Shown: positions 36,020 to 46,164 of the stretch, piece by piece
How the letters are laid out: the number at the start of each line of letters is the position of its first letter
Numbering within the stretch: position 1 is the stretch's first letter
NCBI RefSeq assembly: GCF_004364315.1
Contig: NZ_SOBR01000001.1
Span: 372,001 to 436,000 of the forward strand
Source of the DNA: Chromohalobacter marismortui
GTDB lineage: Bacteria > Pseudomonadota > Gammaproteobacteria > Pseudomonadales > Halomonadaceae
Direction of reading: 5' to 3'
DNA length: 64,000 nt
Notes under the pieces: generated by a model
The model's database searches: none
The model's input: the letters and a program-made list of their open reading frames with translations, nothing else
Told to the model about the DNA's origin: nothing
Position numbers and translations under genes: made by a program

Positions 36020-36970
36020 ATGCCTAACAAGATGTCATTGATCGCGTTCTTGGGCGGCGCCACGCTGTTTTCACCCATGGCCATGGCGAATGCGCCGGAA
36101 AGCTGCCAGCCGGTTCGCTTTGCAGAAGTCGGTTGGACCGACATCACCGCCACTACCGCCTTGACCCGCGAGGTGCTCGAGGCCCTCAACTACGAAACGA
36201 CGTCCGATACCGTCTCCGTGCCTGTCGCCTACGCTGGAATGAAAAACGGCGACTTCGATGTGTTCCTGGGCAACTGGATGCCGTCGATGGCGTCGATCAG
36301 CGACGAATATATCGAGAAGGGGCAGGTCGATCGTCTGGGGGCCAACCTGGAAGGAGCCAAGTATACGTTGGCGGTGCCGCAATACGTGTATGATGCCGGC
36401 GTCACCTCGGTCAAGGATCTGGACGACCATGCGGCCAAGTTCGGTAGCAACTTGTATGGCATCGAGGCAGGCAACGACGGCAACCTGATCATCCAGCAGA
36501 TGATCGATGATGATGCCTTCGGTCTCGGCGACTGGAGCCTGGTCGATTCCTCTGAATCGGGCATGCTCGCCGAACTCAACGCCAGGACACAGGACAAGGA
36601 GTGGATGGTGTTCCTGGGCTGGGAGCCGCATCCGATGAACACCAATTACGATATCGCCTACTTGAAAGGTGCCGATGACTATTTCGGTCCCAACCTGGGG
36701 GGTGCCACCGTGTATACCAATACACGAGGAGGCTATGCCGAGGCGTGCCCGAATGTCGGTCAGCTGCTCAATAACTTGCGTTTCACGCTGCCCATGGAAA
36801 ACACGATCATGGGCGAGATCATGGATGGTGGCCAAGACCCGCGTGATGCGGCGCGTACCTGGCTGCAGAACAATCCTTCCGTGCTCGACGAGTGGCTCAA
36901 GGGTGTCTCGACCGCCGATGGCAAGCCCGGCTTGAAAGCCGTGAAGAAAGAATTGGGTATCGATAGCTAA
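36020..36970 (+). CDS. choX: Periplasmic choline-binding protein (ChoX-like)
   Basis: This is a 316-residue substrate-binding protein of the OpuAC family. The signal peptide MPNKMSLIAFLGGATLFSPM ends near MAMA-NAP. Aromatic residues of the choline cage are visible in VGWTD, LGNWMPSM, VPQYVYDAG and FLGWEPHPMN, in the order found in Sinorhizobium ChoX. The ATG at 36020 follows AAGGGAGAG; the upstream in-frame ATG at 35975 would bury the signal peptide. It is divergent from betIBA with shared operator-like palindromes, so it should supply choline to the Bet enzymes. No permease or ATPase gene follows; those must lie elsewhere. Betaine binding is the alternative. Confidence 0.88.
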   Translation: MPNKMSLIAFLGGATLFSPMAMANAPESCQPVRFAEVGWTDITATTALTREVLEALNYETTSDTVSVPVAYAGMKNGDFDVFLGNWMPSMASISDEYIEKGQVDRLGANLEGAKYTLAVPQYVYDAGVTSVKDLDDHAAKFGSNLYGIEAGNDGNLIIQQMIDDDAFGLGDWSLVDSSESGMLAELNARTQDKEWMVFLGWEPHPMNTNYDIAYLKGADDYFGPNLGGATVYTNTRGGYAEACPNVGQLLNNLRFTLPMENTIMGEIMDGGQDPRDAARTWLQNNPSVLDEWLKGVSTADGKPGLKAVKKELGIDS

Positions 36971-36989
36971 ACGCACGTTTCGCGTACGC

Positions 36990-37025
36990 CATGGGCTTGC
37001 CAATCGGCAAGCCCATGTGCATAAT
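36990..37025 (+). promoter_or_regulatory. Candidate tRNA-Met promoter overlapping a 12-bp hairpin
   Basis: CATGGGCTTGCC-AATC-GGCAAGCCCATG at 36990-37017 is a perfect hairpin 19 nt after choX, but it is followed by GCATAATTC rather than a T run. Within it TTGCCA (36997-37002) and CATAAT (37020-37025) are 17 nt apart, a good sigma-70 promoter for the tRNA at 37062. The hairpin may also help end choX transcription. Confidence 0.5.
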
Positions 37026-37061
37026 TCGCTCCCGTCGCAAGCGATCCACCGTGCGACACGT

Positions 37062-37138
37062 GGCTACGTAGCTCAGTTGGTTAGAGCACATCACTCATAA
37101 TGATGGGGTCCCCTGTTCGAGTCAGGGCGTAGCCACCA
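37062..37138 (+). tRNA. tRNA-Met (CAT), elongator type
   Basis: This 77-nt cloverleaf has acceptor GGCTACG/CGTAGCC, the D-arm AGCTCAGTTGGTTAGAGC, the anticodon loop CTCATAA with anticodon CAT, the T-loop TTCGAGT and an encoded CCA. It resembles E. coli elongator tRNA-Met rather than the initiator or lysidine tRNA-Ile. An identical copy lies inverted at 43427. Confidence 0.95.
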
Positions 37139-37333
37139 CTTCCTTCCTTTCGCGGTTTTCCTCCCCGGTGTCATTTTGCGTCAGGCGTCGTTCCGCATTC
37201 CTTTCGGTTGCGCTCCTGGGATTGCACTCCTCGGTTGTCTTCGTCGTGCATGAGGCATGTACAGGCCATTGTTTCGCAACGGGATTGTTCGAGGCTTGCG
37301 GCGTCTTTTCCGGGAAGGAATTGACTTTCAGCC

Positions 37334-37361
37334 TTGACGCTGGCGATCGAATCCGTATACT
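37334..37361 (+). promoter_or_regulatory. Sigma-70 promoter of the tRNA-Asn cluster
   Basis: TTGACG (37334-37339), a 16-nt spacer and TATACT (37356-37361) give a near-consensus promoter. The expected start is near 37368, about 16 nt before the first tRNA-Asn. The preceding bases from 37139 hold no gene. Confidence 0.8.
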
Positions 37362-37383
37362 ACGTCGCGTGCTCCGGCATCGT

Positions 37384-37459
37384 TCCCCGATAGCTCAGTT
37401 GGTAGAGCAAATGACTGTTAATCATTGGGTCGCAGGTTCGAGTCCTGCTCGGGGAGCCA
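37384..37459 (+). tRNA. tRNA-Asn (GTT), copy 1
   Basis: This is a 76-nt cloverleaf with acceptor TCCCCGA/TCGGGGA, anticodon loop CTGTTAA (anticodon GTT), T-stem GCAGG/CCTGC and encoded GCCA. It is the first of three tandem copies behind a strong promoter. Confidence 0.96.
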
Positions 37460-37480
37460 ATACCGGATCGCGCTCGGCGA

Positions 37481-37556
37481 TCCCCGATAGCTCAGTTGGT
37501 AGAGCAAATGACTGTTAATCATTGGGTCGCAGGTTCGAGTCCTGCTCGGGGAGCCA
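37481..37556 (+). tRNA. tRNA-Asn (GTT), copy 2
   Basis: The sequence is identical to copy 1 over all 76 nt. It lies 21 nt downstream of it, with no promoter visible between them, so it is probably processed from the same transcript. Confidence 0.96.
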
Positions 37557-37584
37557 ACTTCCCGCCGAGTGACATCGCTGATAT

Positions 37585-37660
37585 TCCCCGATAGCTCAGT
37601 TGGTAGAGCAAATGACTGTTAATCATTGGGTCACAGGTTCGAGTCCTGTTCGGGGAGCCA
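37585..37660 (+). tRNA. tRNA-Asn (GTT), copy 3 with a compensated T-stem change
   Basis: It has the same structure as copies 1 and 2 but carries ACAGG/CCTGT in the T-stem instead of GCAGG/CCTGC, so one G-C pair became A-T with both strands changed. It lies 28 nt after copy 2. The convergent ligB ends 20 nt downstream. Confidence 0.96.
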
Positions 37661-37679
37661 AGCGACGTTGCATGCCTCT

Positions 37680-39530
<1,851 letters not shown>

Positions 39531-39570
39531 AATGAGTATAAAAAAGGCCAGCCTATTTCGCCATGTCTTG

Positions 39571-39590
39571 CCGCCGGCGTGAGCCGGCGG
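39571..39590 (-). terminator. GC-rich hairpin after prc
   Basis: CCGCCGGC-GTGA-GCCGGCGG is an 8-bp hairpin 8 nt after the prc stop. No T run follows directly; a run of six T's occurs about 30 nt further on the same strand. It is probably part of the prc transcript end. Confidence 0.45.
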
Positions 39591-39598
39591 CGCGACAT

Positions 39599-41665
39599 TT
39601 ACTGCGTTTTCTTCAGTTGCGCATAGTCGAGCAGGATGTTCGCGGCTTCGAGGATTTGCGCGCGATCGATAGGTTCGTCTTCTTCCTTGTCCTGGCCAGG
39701 GCCATCGCTCTCTCGGGCATCGGCCCAGTCCTCGAGCTGGTCGAGTCCTAGTGCCTTGCGGCGTTGGTTCTCCAGCGAGAGTTGTTCGGCTTCCTGGGCT
39801 TCCATCTCCCGCTTGCGCTGCTCGCGATTCAGGCTGATGCTGGTCTGCTGCTCCTTGAGCTGCTTGGCCAGGGCTGCCTCGCGCTTGAGGTAGACGAAGT
39901 TGGGATTCTGCTTGGCACGTTTTTCATGCCGTTTTCGCAAGGTATCGAGATAACGCTGTGGCTCACCGTATTGGCGATACTGCACAGGGCGTACCCGGTC
40001 CCAGGGAAGCGCATTATCGAGTGCGCTTTCTCCGATATCGTCCTTGTCGATCAGGCTGGGGAACTTGATATCAGGCGTAACGCCCCGCAATTGGGTGCTT
40101 TCACCGGTGATGCGATAGAACTTGGCACGGGTCAACTTGATTTGACCATGGCTGAGATCGCTGAGCGTCTGAACGGTCCCTTTGCCGAAGGTCTGGGTGC
40201 CTACCACTAGGCCGCGGCCGTAGTCCTGGATCGCGCCGGCAAAGATTTCCGAGGCGGATGCCGAAAGACGGTTGACCAGTACGGTCAGCGGTCCGTCGTA
40301 GCGTGTGCCTTGATCGGAGTCGCCATAGAGATTGATGCGGCCACGGGCGTCGCGCACCTGAACGGTAGGACCTCTGTCGATGAACAACCCAATCAGCGAG
40401 TTGGCTTCCTGCAGGGCACCGCCGCCATTGCTGCGCAGATCCAGGACGATGCCCTCGACGTTCTCTGCCTTGAGCTTTTCGATCTCCTTGGCGACGTCAC
40501 GCGTGCTGCTGCGGTAATCGCTGTCACCGGCCTGCCAGGCATCGAAGTCGACATAAAAGGTAGGTACATCGATGACGCCGACCTTATGCTTCTCGCCATC
40601 GCGGGTCACGGTCACGACCTCGCTGCTGGCAGCTTGATCTTCGAGTTTGACGGTGTCGCGGGTGATGCGGACCGTGTGCGTGCGCGTCACATCGACAGCC
40701 TTGGCGGGGATGACCTCGAGGCGAACGGTGGAGCCTTTGGGACTGCGGATCAGGTCGACGACCTCATCCAGGCGCATGCCCACGACATTGACCATTTCGC
40801 CATTCTCGCCTTGGCCTACCGCGACGATGCGGTCGGCGGGTTCCAGGGCATTGCCCTTGTCGGCGGGACCACCGGGGACCAGGCTGGCTACCTTGACGTA
40901 TTCGCCTTCGGTCTGTAACAGGGCGCCGATCCCCTCGAGCGAAAGCTTCATCTGGATATCGAAGGATTCACTCTGCCTGGGCGACAGGTATTCGGTATGC
41001 GGGTCGATGGTGCCGGTGACGGCATTCATGAAGAATACCAGAACGTCCTCGGCGTTGGTTTGTTCGATGCGCGAGAGCTGGTTTTCGTAACGCTCGCGCA
41101 GCGTCTTGGCGATATGCTGGGTGTCATCCTTCTCAGTGGAGCTAAGCGATTGAATTAGAGCGGCATTCTTGAGGCGCTTCTGCCAAAGCTGGTCAAGCGC
41201 TGCCTGGCTTCTTGCCCATGCTTCGTCCTCACGGTTCAGTGCCAGTCGCTCGTTGCCCTTGTAATCGAAGTCGATGCCGTCTGCCAGGCGGTCGATCAGC
41301 CAGTTGAGGCGTGCTTTCAGGCGTTCCTGGTAGCGGGCGTAAAGTGCATAGACGCGTTCCAGTTCTCCCTCGTCGAGGGCCTCATCGAAGGAAGTCTTGA
41401 GATCTTGGAAGTCCTTTACGTCATCGCGCAGTAGGTAGGCACGTTGTGGGTCGAGTACATCGAGATAGCGCTGAAACGCTCTCGATGACCACTCATCGTC
41501 CAGATTGATGTCGGCGTAATGTCCATATCGCAGCGATTCAGCAACTTCCGTCGCCGCTTGCCGCTGTAGATCGGTGGGTGTCGGGGCATTGGCCAATGCC
41601 GGGGCACACACCACCAGCCACAGTGACAAGATCGCCGCGCGCCGAGCGGCTGCAAACAGGCTCAT
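39599..41665 (-). CDS. prc: Tail-specific periplasmic protease Prc (S41)
   Basis: This 688-residue periplasmic protease degrades proteins with nonpolar C-termini and processes cell-envelope targets such as peptidoglycan hydrolases. A signal peptide covers residues 1-26 (ending ALANA). The PDZ domain is at about 235-325, with FDIQMKLSLEGIGALLQTEG. The S41 catalytic region has Ser470 in LSASASEIF and Lys495 in TFGKGTVQT, spaced 25 residues apart as in E. coli Prc. A long charged helical C-terminus (about 590-688) follows. The gene is transcribed leftward toward ligB, with an inverted-repeat element immediately upstream. Confidence 0.95.
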   Translation of the reverse strand: MSLFAAARRAAILSLWLVVCAPALANAPTPTDLQRQAATEVAESLRYGHYADINLDDEWSSRAFQRYLDVLDPQRAYLLRDDVKDFQDLKTSFDEALDEGELERVYALYARYQERLKARLNWLIDRLADGIDFDYKGNERLALNREDEAWARSQAALDQLWQKRLKNAALIQSLSSTEKDDTQHIAKTLRERYENQLSRIEQTNAEDVLVFFMNAVTGTIDPHTEYLSPRQSESFDIQMKLSLEGIGALLQTEGEYVKVASLVPGGPADKGNALEPADRIVAVGQGENGEMVNVVGMRLDEVVDLIRSPKGSTVRLEVIPAKAVDVTRTHTVRITRDTVKLEDQAASSEVVTVTRDGEKHKVGVIDVPTFYVDFDAWQAGDSDYRSSTRDVAKEIEKLKAENVEGIVLDLRSNGGGALQEANSLIGLFIDRGPTVQVRDARGRINLYGDSDQGTRYDGPLTVLVNRLSASASEIFAGAIQDYGRGLVVGTQTFGKGTVQTLSDLSHGQIKLTRAKFYRITGESTQLRGVTPDIKFPSLIDKDDIGESALDNALPWDRVRPVQYRQYGEPQRYLDTLRKRHEKRAKQNPNFVYLKREAALAKQLKEQQTSISLNREQRKREMEAQEAEQLSLENQRRKALGLDQLEDWADARESDGPGQDKEEDEPIDRAQILEAANILLDYAQLKKTQ

Positions 41666-41702
41666 TAATCAAGCACTCCCGGTTTCATGTACACTCTCGT
41701 TC

Positions 41703-41973
41703 CTAGGGCCTGTTGACGTTTCAGCGCGAACCGCGTAGCTGCGCCAAATGGCGCCAGGCAAGGCGCGGGATGCAGAGAAGGGTGGCTCCCTTTTCCAATC
41801 CCGCAACGCCGCATGGCGCCATTTGCCGCGCAACCCGAAGGGCCGGGCCGGTTTTTGCACGGTGCTGCGTTATTCGTCGTTCATTTGGAATGACCAAACT
41901 ACGCTCCTCACGCCTTGCCCCGCACAAAAAATGGCTCCGGCGCGGCCGTGCATGAAATGTCAACAGGCCCTAG
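41703..41973. repeat. 271-bp element with 21-bp terminal inverted repeats (MITE-like)
   Basis: The left end CTAGGGCCTGTTGACGTTTCA (41703-41723) and the right end (41953-41973) are inverted copies differing at one base. Inside, the segment near 41737-41767 (CAAATGGCGCCA...GGGAT) is roughly repeated inverted near 41802-41832, so the left half can fold into a long imperfect hairpin. There is no transposase; the small open frames inside run on both strands and look non-coding. The ends show CTAG outermost, which may be part of the TIR or a target duplication. It occupies most of the 399-nt gap between prc and apeB. Confidence 0.75.
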
Positions 41974-42064
41974 ATTGCCGGCTCATTGAGTTGAGTTTTC
42001 TCAGACCGGACTGGCATTGTAGCAGTCTGTATCATCCGTCACAGATACTTCTCCGAGGAAGGCC

Positions 42065-43363
42065 ATGGCTCACGCCCCCACTCTTGATCGCTTGTTACAT
42101 TTTCTCGAACGTTCCCCTACGCCCTGGCATGCCGTCGACAACATGGCCAGGCGACTCGATCAGGCGGGATACCGGCGTCTCGACGAAACCCGGCCGTGGC
42201 AATTGGCGCCCGGTGAGCGTTTTTACGTCACGCGCAATGATTCGTCGTTGATCGCCATGCAGGTGCCGGAAAAGGAACTGGGCGGTTTGCGCATGATCGG
42301 GTCGCATACCGACAGTCCTGGGCTGCGACTCAAGCCTCATCCGGCAGTATCGGGCAGCGACTGGCTCCAATTAAGCGTCGAAGTCTATGGCGGGGCGCTC
42401 TTGGCGCCTTGGTTCGACCGGGATCTGGGCTTGGCCGGGCGCGTCCATGTACGACGTGAGGATGGGCGACTGCAAGGCGTATTATTGCATGTTGATCGCC
42501 CCGTCGCGATCATTCCCAGCTTGGCGATTCATCTCGATCGAGAGGCCAACAATGGACGTACCCTGAACGCCCAGACGCAGATGCTGCCCGTCATGCTGCA
42601 GGGCGGGGGAGAAGCCGACCTGGAAAAATGGCTCAAGCGTTGGCTGTATGAGCAGCATGGCCTGGAAAACGTCCAGCTGATGGATCATGAGCTCGCTCTC
42701 TACGACATGCAGCGGCCATCGCGTGTGGGGATCGAGGGCGAGCTGATCGCCGGCGCGCGCCTCGATAACCTGCTGTCGTGTTTCATGGGGATCGAAGCGA
42801 TGCTCAACAGTGATGGGCGGCAAGGTGCGGTATTCGTCGCCAATGACCATGAGGAAGTCGGCAGCGCTAGTGCGTGCGGTGCCCAAGGCCCCTTCCTGGG
42901 GGACGTGTTGCGTCGCGTGCATGCGCTACTGGGCGAGGGCGGCGAAGACGGCTGGGTGCGTCTGATTCAGGGCTCGCGCATGATCTCTTGCGACAATGCG
43001 CACGCGTTGCATCCCAACTTCCCCGATAAGCATGATGCCCACCACGGACCGACCATCAACGGTGGTCCGGTGATCAAGGTCAATGCCAATCAACGCTATG
43101 CCACCAACAGCGCCACGGCGGCCATGTTTCGGGATATCTGCCGCGAGGTGGGCACGCCGGTGCAGACTTTCGTGACGCGTGCCGACATGGGCTGCGGCAG
43201 CACCATTGGGCCGATCACCGCCACCGAGCTCGGGGTGCCGACGCTGGATGTCGGGGTGCCGCAATGGGGCATGCACTCGATTCGCGAAACCGCTGGCAGC
43301 CGCGACGCCGACCACTTGATCCGGGCGTTGACGGCCTATGTGAACCGCGTCGAGCTGAGCTGA
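42065..43363 (+). CDS. apeB: M18-family aminopeptidase ApeB
   Basis: This 432-residue cytoplasmic zinc aminopeptidase is of the aspartyl-aminopeptidase (M18) family, forming dodecameric cages in homologues. Metal and active-site motifs are GSHTDSPGLRLKPHP near 79-93, VANDHEEVGSASACGAQGPF near 258-277, and the C-terminal GVPQWGMHSIRE. Length is typical. AGGA lies about 8 nt before the ATG at 42065. The gene stands alone, followed by a bidirectional terminator shared with the convergent tRNA-Met. Substrate preference for acidic or general N-termini cannot be settled from sequence. Confidence 0.93.
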   Translation: MAHAPTLDRLLHFLERSPTPWHAVDNMARRLDQAGYRRLDETRPWQLAPGERFYVTRNDSSLIAMQVPEKELGGLRMIGSHTDSPGLRLKPHPAVSGSDWLQLSVEVYGGALLAPWFDRDLGLAGRVHVRREDGRLQGVLLHVDRPVAIIPSLAIHLDREANNGRTLNAQTQMLPVMLQGGGEADLEKWLKRWLYEQHGLENVQLMDHELALYDMQRPSRVGIEGELIAGARLDNLLSCFMGIEAMLNSDGRQGAVFVANDHEEVGSASACGAQGPFLGDVLRRVHALLGEGGEDGWVRLIQGSRMISCDNAHALHPNFPDKHDAHHGPTINGGPVIKVNANQRYATNSATAAMFRDICREVGTPVQTFVTRADMGCGSTIGPITATELGVPTLDVGVPQWGMHSIRETAGSRDADHLIRALTAYVNRVELS

Positions 43364-43381
43364 TCTCCGCGGTCGAATACG

Positions 43382-43420
43382 AAAAAAGCCCGCCGACATG
43401 AATGTGTCAGCGGGCTTTTT
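43382..43420. terminator. Bidirectional terminator between apeB and tRNA-Met
   Basis: GCCCGCCGACA (43388-43398) pairs with TGTCAGCGGGC (43405-43415) with one mismatch. Five T's follow rightward and six A's precede it, so it can end both apeB and the leftward tRNA-Met transcript. Confidence 0.88.
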
Positions 43421-43426
43421 AGATGC

Positions 43427-43503
43427 TGGTGGCTACGCCCTGACTCGAACAGGGGACCCCATCATTATGAGTGATGTGCTCTAACCAACTGAGCTACGTA
43501 GCC
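43427..43503 (-). tRNA. tRNA-Met (CAT), second copy
   Basis: This 77-nt tRNA, with encoded CCA, is identical to the copy at 37062-37138 and in inverted orientation. It has its own promoter upstream and a terminator directly downstream. Confidence 0.95.
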
Positions 43504-43518
43504 GTTCAGTGCGGGCGT

Positions 43519-43547
43519 ATACTACGTATAACTCCCTGATGTGTCAA
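43519..43547 (-). promoter_or_regulatory. Sigma-70 promoter of the second tRNA-Met
   Basis: On the minus strand, consensus TTGACA (43542-43547) and TAGTAT (43519-43524) are 17 nt apart. The expected start is near 43512, about 9 nt before the tRNA. Confidence 0.8.
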
Positions 43548-43588
43548 CTGTTAGTCGCCACTAAGCCGTCCGGCGACCGCGGATGCTG

Positions 43589-44680
43589 CTAGACATTGAA
43601 TCGGAAGTGCACGACGTCTCCATCGACGACGATGTACTCCTTGCCTTCCAGGCGCCATTTTCCTGCATCCTTGGCGCCTTGCTCGCCGCCTAGCGTCACG
43701 AAGTCGTCATAACCGACGACCTCGGCGCGTATGAAGCCTTTCTGGAAGTCGGTATGGATCGCGCCGGCGGCCTCCGGGGCGGTGGCGCCTTGCTTGACGG
43801 TCCAGGCGCGCACTTCCTTCACGCCGGCGGTGAAGTAGGTCTGCAGCCCGAGCAGGTCATAGCCGGCGCGAATGACGCGGTCCAGGCCGGGCTCTTCCAT
43901 GCCCATCTCCTCGAGGAAGACGCTGCGCTCTTCTTCGTCGAGTTCGGCGATTTCGGCCTCGATCTGGTTGCACACCGGTACCACTACGGCACCTTCCTCG
44001 CGCGCAATGTCGTTGACGACATCGAGATAGGGGTTGTTCTCGAAGCCGTCTTCGTTGACGTTGGCGATATACATGGTGGGCTTCAGGGTCAAGAAGCCGA
44101 AGCTCTTGAGCTGGCGGGTCTCGTCCGCGTCGAGGCCGAAGCTGCGCAGTGGCTGGCCCTCGGCGAGATGCGGCTGGATGCGGTCGAGAATGGCCTTGGT
44201 GGCCATGGCATCCTTGTCGCCGCCCTTGACCACGCGCGCCAGGCGCTGGATGGCGCGTTCCACGGTATCCAGGTCGGCGAGGGCGAGTTCGAGATTGATG
44301 GTCTCGATATCGGCACGCGGATCGACCTGATTGGCGACGTGGATGACGTTGTCATTGTCGAAGCAGCGCACGACGTGCGCGATCGCCTGGGTTTCGCGGA
44401 TATTGGCCAGGAACTGGTTGCCCAGGCCTTCGCCTTTGGAGGCCCCGGCCACCAGGCCGGCGATATCCACGAATTCCATGGTCGTCGGGATCACCTTTTC
44501 GGGCTTGACGATCGCCGCAAGTTTATCCAGACGAGGGTCGGGCATGGGGACGATGCCGACATTGGGCTCGATGGTGCAGAAAGGGAAGTTTTCGGCGTCG
44601 ATTCCCGACTTGGTCAAGGCATTGAACAGCGTGGATTTGCCGACATTGGGAAGGCCGACGATACCGCAATTGAAACCCAT
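43589..44680 (-). CDS. ychF: Ribosome-associated ATPase YchF (OLA1 family)
   Basis: This 363-residue Obg-related P-loop protein has G1 GLPNVGKST at 9-17, switch region [20 protein letters not shown], and a coiled-coil insert at about 130-200. It lacks the classical NKxD specificity (NVNED here), consistent with ATP preference. The C-terminal TGS domain ends [11 protein letters not shown] and VVHFRFNV. It lies downstream of pth on the same strand, the usual gammaproteobacterial pairing. AGGA precedes the ATG at 44680. It is linked to redox and catalase control in other bacteria. Confidence 0.95.
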   Translation of the reverse strand: MGFNCGIVGLPNVGKSTLFNALTKSGIDAENFPFCTIEPNVGIVPMPDPRLDKLAAIVKPEKVIPTTMEFVDIAGLVAGASKGEGLGNQFLANIRETQAIAHVVRCFDNDNVIHVANQVDPRADIETINLELALADLDTVERAIQRLARVVKGGDKDAMATKAILDRIQPHLAEGQPLRSFGLDADETRQLKSFGFLTLKPTMYIANVNEDGFENNPYLDVVNDIAREEGAVVVPVCNQIEAEIAELDEEERSVFLEEMGMEEPGLDRVIRAGYDLLGLQTYFTAGVKEVRAWTVKQGATAPEAAGAIHTDFQKGFIRAEVVGYDDFVTLGGEQGAKDAGKWRLEGKEYIVVDGDVVHFRFNV

Positions 44681-44793
44681 GTGATCTTCCTGAATCGTAT
44701 GCGAAAAGGCGTGATGAACGTGGCCTGCATTCTACCCGGCAGAGGGGCATTGGGCCATGGGCGAGACACGGTCGTCGCGCAAGGCGGATGCGA

Positions 44794-45378
44794 TCAGGCG
44801 TTGAAGCTGTGCAAGCGGTTCATGGCGCCTGCCCAGTTACCGTCAAGAACGTCGGGAAGGGTTCGCAGGCATTCGTCGATGGCGGCATCGATGGCGATAC
44901 GTTCCGCCTTGCCGGGACGTCCCAGGACGTAATTGACCACTTGCTTGGCCGAGCCGGGGTGGCCGACGCCGATGCGCAAGCGGTGGAAGGACTTGTCGTT
45001 GCCCAGTGCGCTGGCGGTATCGCGCAGGCCGTTGTGGCCGCCGTGGCCACCGCCGTGCTTGTAGCGTGCGGTGCCGGGCGCGATATCCAGTTCGTCGTGG
45101 GCGATGAGGAGTTCCTCGGGCGTGAGCTTGAAGAACTGACAAAGCGCGGCGACAGCCTTGCCGCTGCGGTTCATGTAGGTGCTGGGCACCAGCAAGTGAA
45201 CGTCGTGACCGGCGTAGCGAACCTTGGCGTACTGGCCAAGGAACTTGCGCTCGGCACGCAGCGGCGTCAGGCTGTCCCGCGCCAGGGCCTCGACGACCCA
45301 GGCGCCCGCATTGTGTCGCGTGGCATCATAGTCCGCACCTGGATTGCCCAGGCCGATAATCGCTTTGACGTCACTCAT
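44794..45378 (-). CDS. pth: Peptidyl-tRNA hydrolase Pth
   Basis: This 194-residue essential esterase frees tRNA from peptidyl-tRNA dropped by ribosomes. Signature GLGNPGADYDATRHNAG carries catalytic His22, and IAHDELDIAPG the conserved Asp. The peptide-binding loop KHGGGHGGHNGLRD is intact. Length is normal. It lies between rplY (21 nt upstream) and ychF (113 nt downstream), the conserved gene order. Confidence 0.96.
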   Translation of the reverse strand: MSDVKAIIGLGNPGADYDATRHNAGAWVVEALARDSLTPLRAERKFLGQYAKVRYAGHDVHLLVPSTYMNRSGKAVAALCQFFKLTPEELLIAHDELDIAPGTARYKHGGGHGGHNGLRDTASALGNDKSFHRLRIGVGHPGSAKQVVNYVLGRPGKAERIAIDAAIDECLRTLPDVLDGNWAGAMNRLHSFNA

Positions 45379-45399
45379 GCGGGCACCTGGGAAGACCGA

Positions 45400-46047
45400 T
45401 TACTCGGACTTCTCGCCGTCTTCGTCGGTGGCTTCTTCGTCGCCTTCCTCGTCACCCTCGGTGCCGGTGTCGGCACGGGTCACGCTGACCACGCCGAAGT
45501 CGTGTTCCTCGCCATGGCTCAAGGCCACGAGGGAAACGCCATCCGGCAGCGGCAGGTCGGACAGATGCAACGTCTCGCCCAGCCCCAGGTTGGTGACGTC
45601 GACTTCGAGGTACTCGGGCAGCTTGCCGGGCAAGCAGCTGATCTCGACGTCGTTGGCCAGTACGTGCAGCACGCCGTCTTCATCCTTGACGCCCTTGCAG
45701 GCTTCTTCACCGTTGATGTGAAGCGGGACGTTCATGGTGATTTCGTGCGTGGCATCGACGCGCATGAAGTCGGCATGCGTGACCAGCGCCTTGTAAGGGT
45801 GGCGCTGAATGTCACGGATGATGACCTGCTCCGGCTTGCCTTCGAGGTCGATGGTGATCACCGACGAAAAGAAGGCTTCATCTTCGATGGCCTTGTAGAA
45901 AGCGGACTTCTCGAGGGTGATCGGCTGCGGCGTCTTGCTGCCACCGTAGATGATGGCGGCAACTTGCTTGTTCTCACGACGCAGGCGGCGGCTCGCACCT
46001 TTCCCCAGGTCGTGACGAACCTCGGCGGATAGAGTGAATTGGGACAT
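45400..46047 (-). CDS. rplY: Ribosomal protein L25 (CTC family)
   Basis: This 215-residue long form of L25 binds 5S rRNA. The N-terminal L25 domain (about 1-95) begins [20 protein letters not shown] with [20 protein letters not shown]. The C-terminal TL5/CTC domain (about 100-190) includes [20 protein letters not shown]. The last 25 residues are almost all Asp and Glu ([16 protein letters not shown]), a salt-in style acidic tail seen in halophiles. AGGTGA lies 7 nt before the ATG at 46047. Confidence 0.95.
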   Translation of the reverse strand: MSQFTLSAEVRHDLGKGASRRLRRENKQVAAIIYGGSKTPQPITLEKSAFYKAIEDEAFFSSVITIDLEGKPEQVIIRDIQRHPYKALVTHADFMRVDATHEITMNVPLHINGEEACKGVKDEDGVLHVLANDVEISCLPGKLPEYLEVDVTNLGLGETLHLSDLPLPDGVSLVALSHGEEHDFGVVSVTRADTGTEGDEEGDEEATDEDGEKSE

Positions 46048-46069
46048 TGCTTGTCACCTCATAGGTTAT

Positions 46070-46107
46070 GAAAGGAAAGCGGCATCGCCCGCGACCAGGC
46101 GATGCCG
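46070..46107 (-). terminator. Hairpin between prs and rplY
   Basis: CGGCATCGCC (46080-46089) and GGCGATGCCG (46098-46107) form a perfect 10-bp stem. On the minus strand CTTTCCTTTC follows. It may terminate or attenuate transcription between prs and rplY; the interrupted T tract suggests only partial termination. Confidence 0.6.
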
Positions 46108-46164
46108 ATTCCGTGAGGGCCTCGCGGCCCGCGTATCCGTGCATGTTCCTGGTGGCGTATCGCC

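Noticed and set aside
36990-37017. Hairpin after choX as a simple Rho-independent terminator
   Set aside because: There is no T run; a -35/-10 pair for the next tRNA overlaps it, so it was listed as a promoter region instead.
37384-37660. Three tandem near-identical 76-nt units as a CRISPR-like array
   Set aside because: Each unit folds as a complete tRNA-Asn. The spacers (21 and 28 nt) are ordinary tRNA intergenic sequences.
41721-41963. 80-codon frames on both strands inside the 271-bp element
   Set aside because: They follow from the inverted-repeat structure. Neither has a ribosome site or a plausible protein composition.
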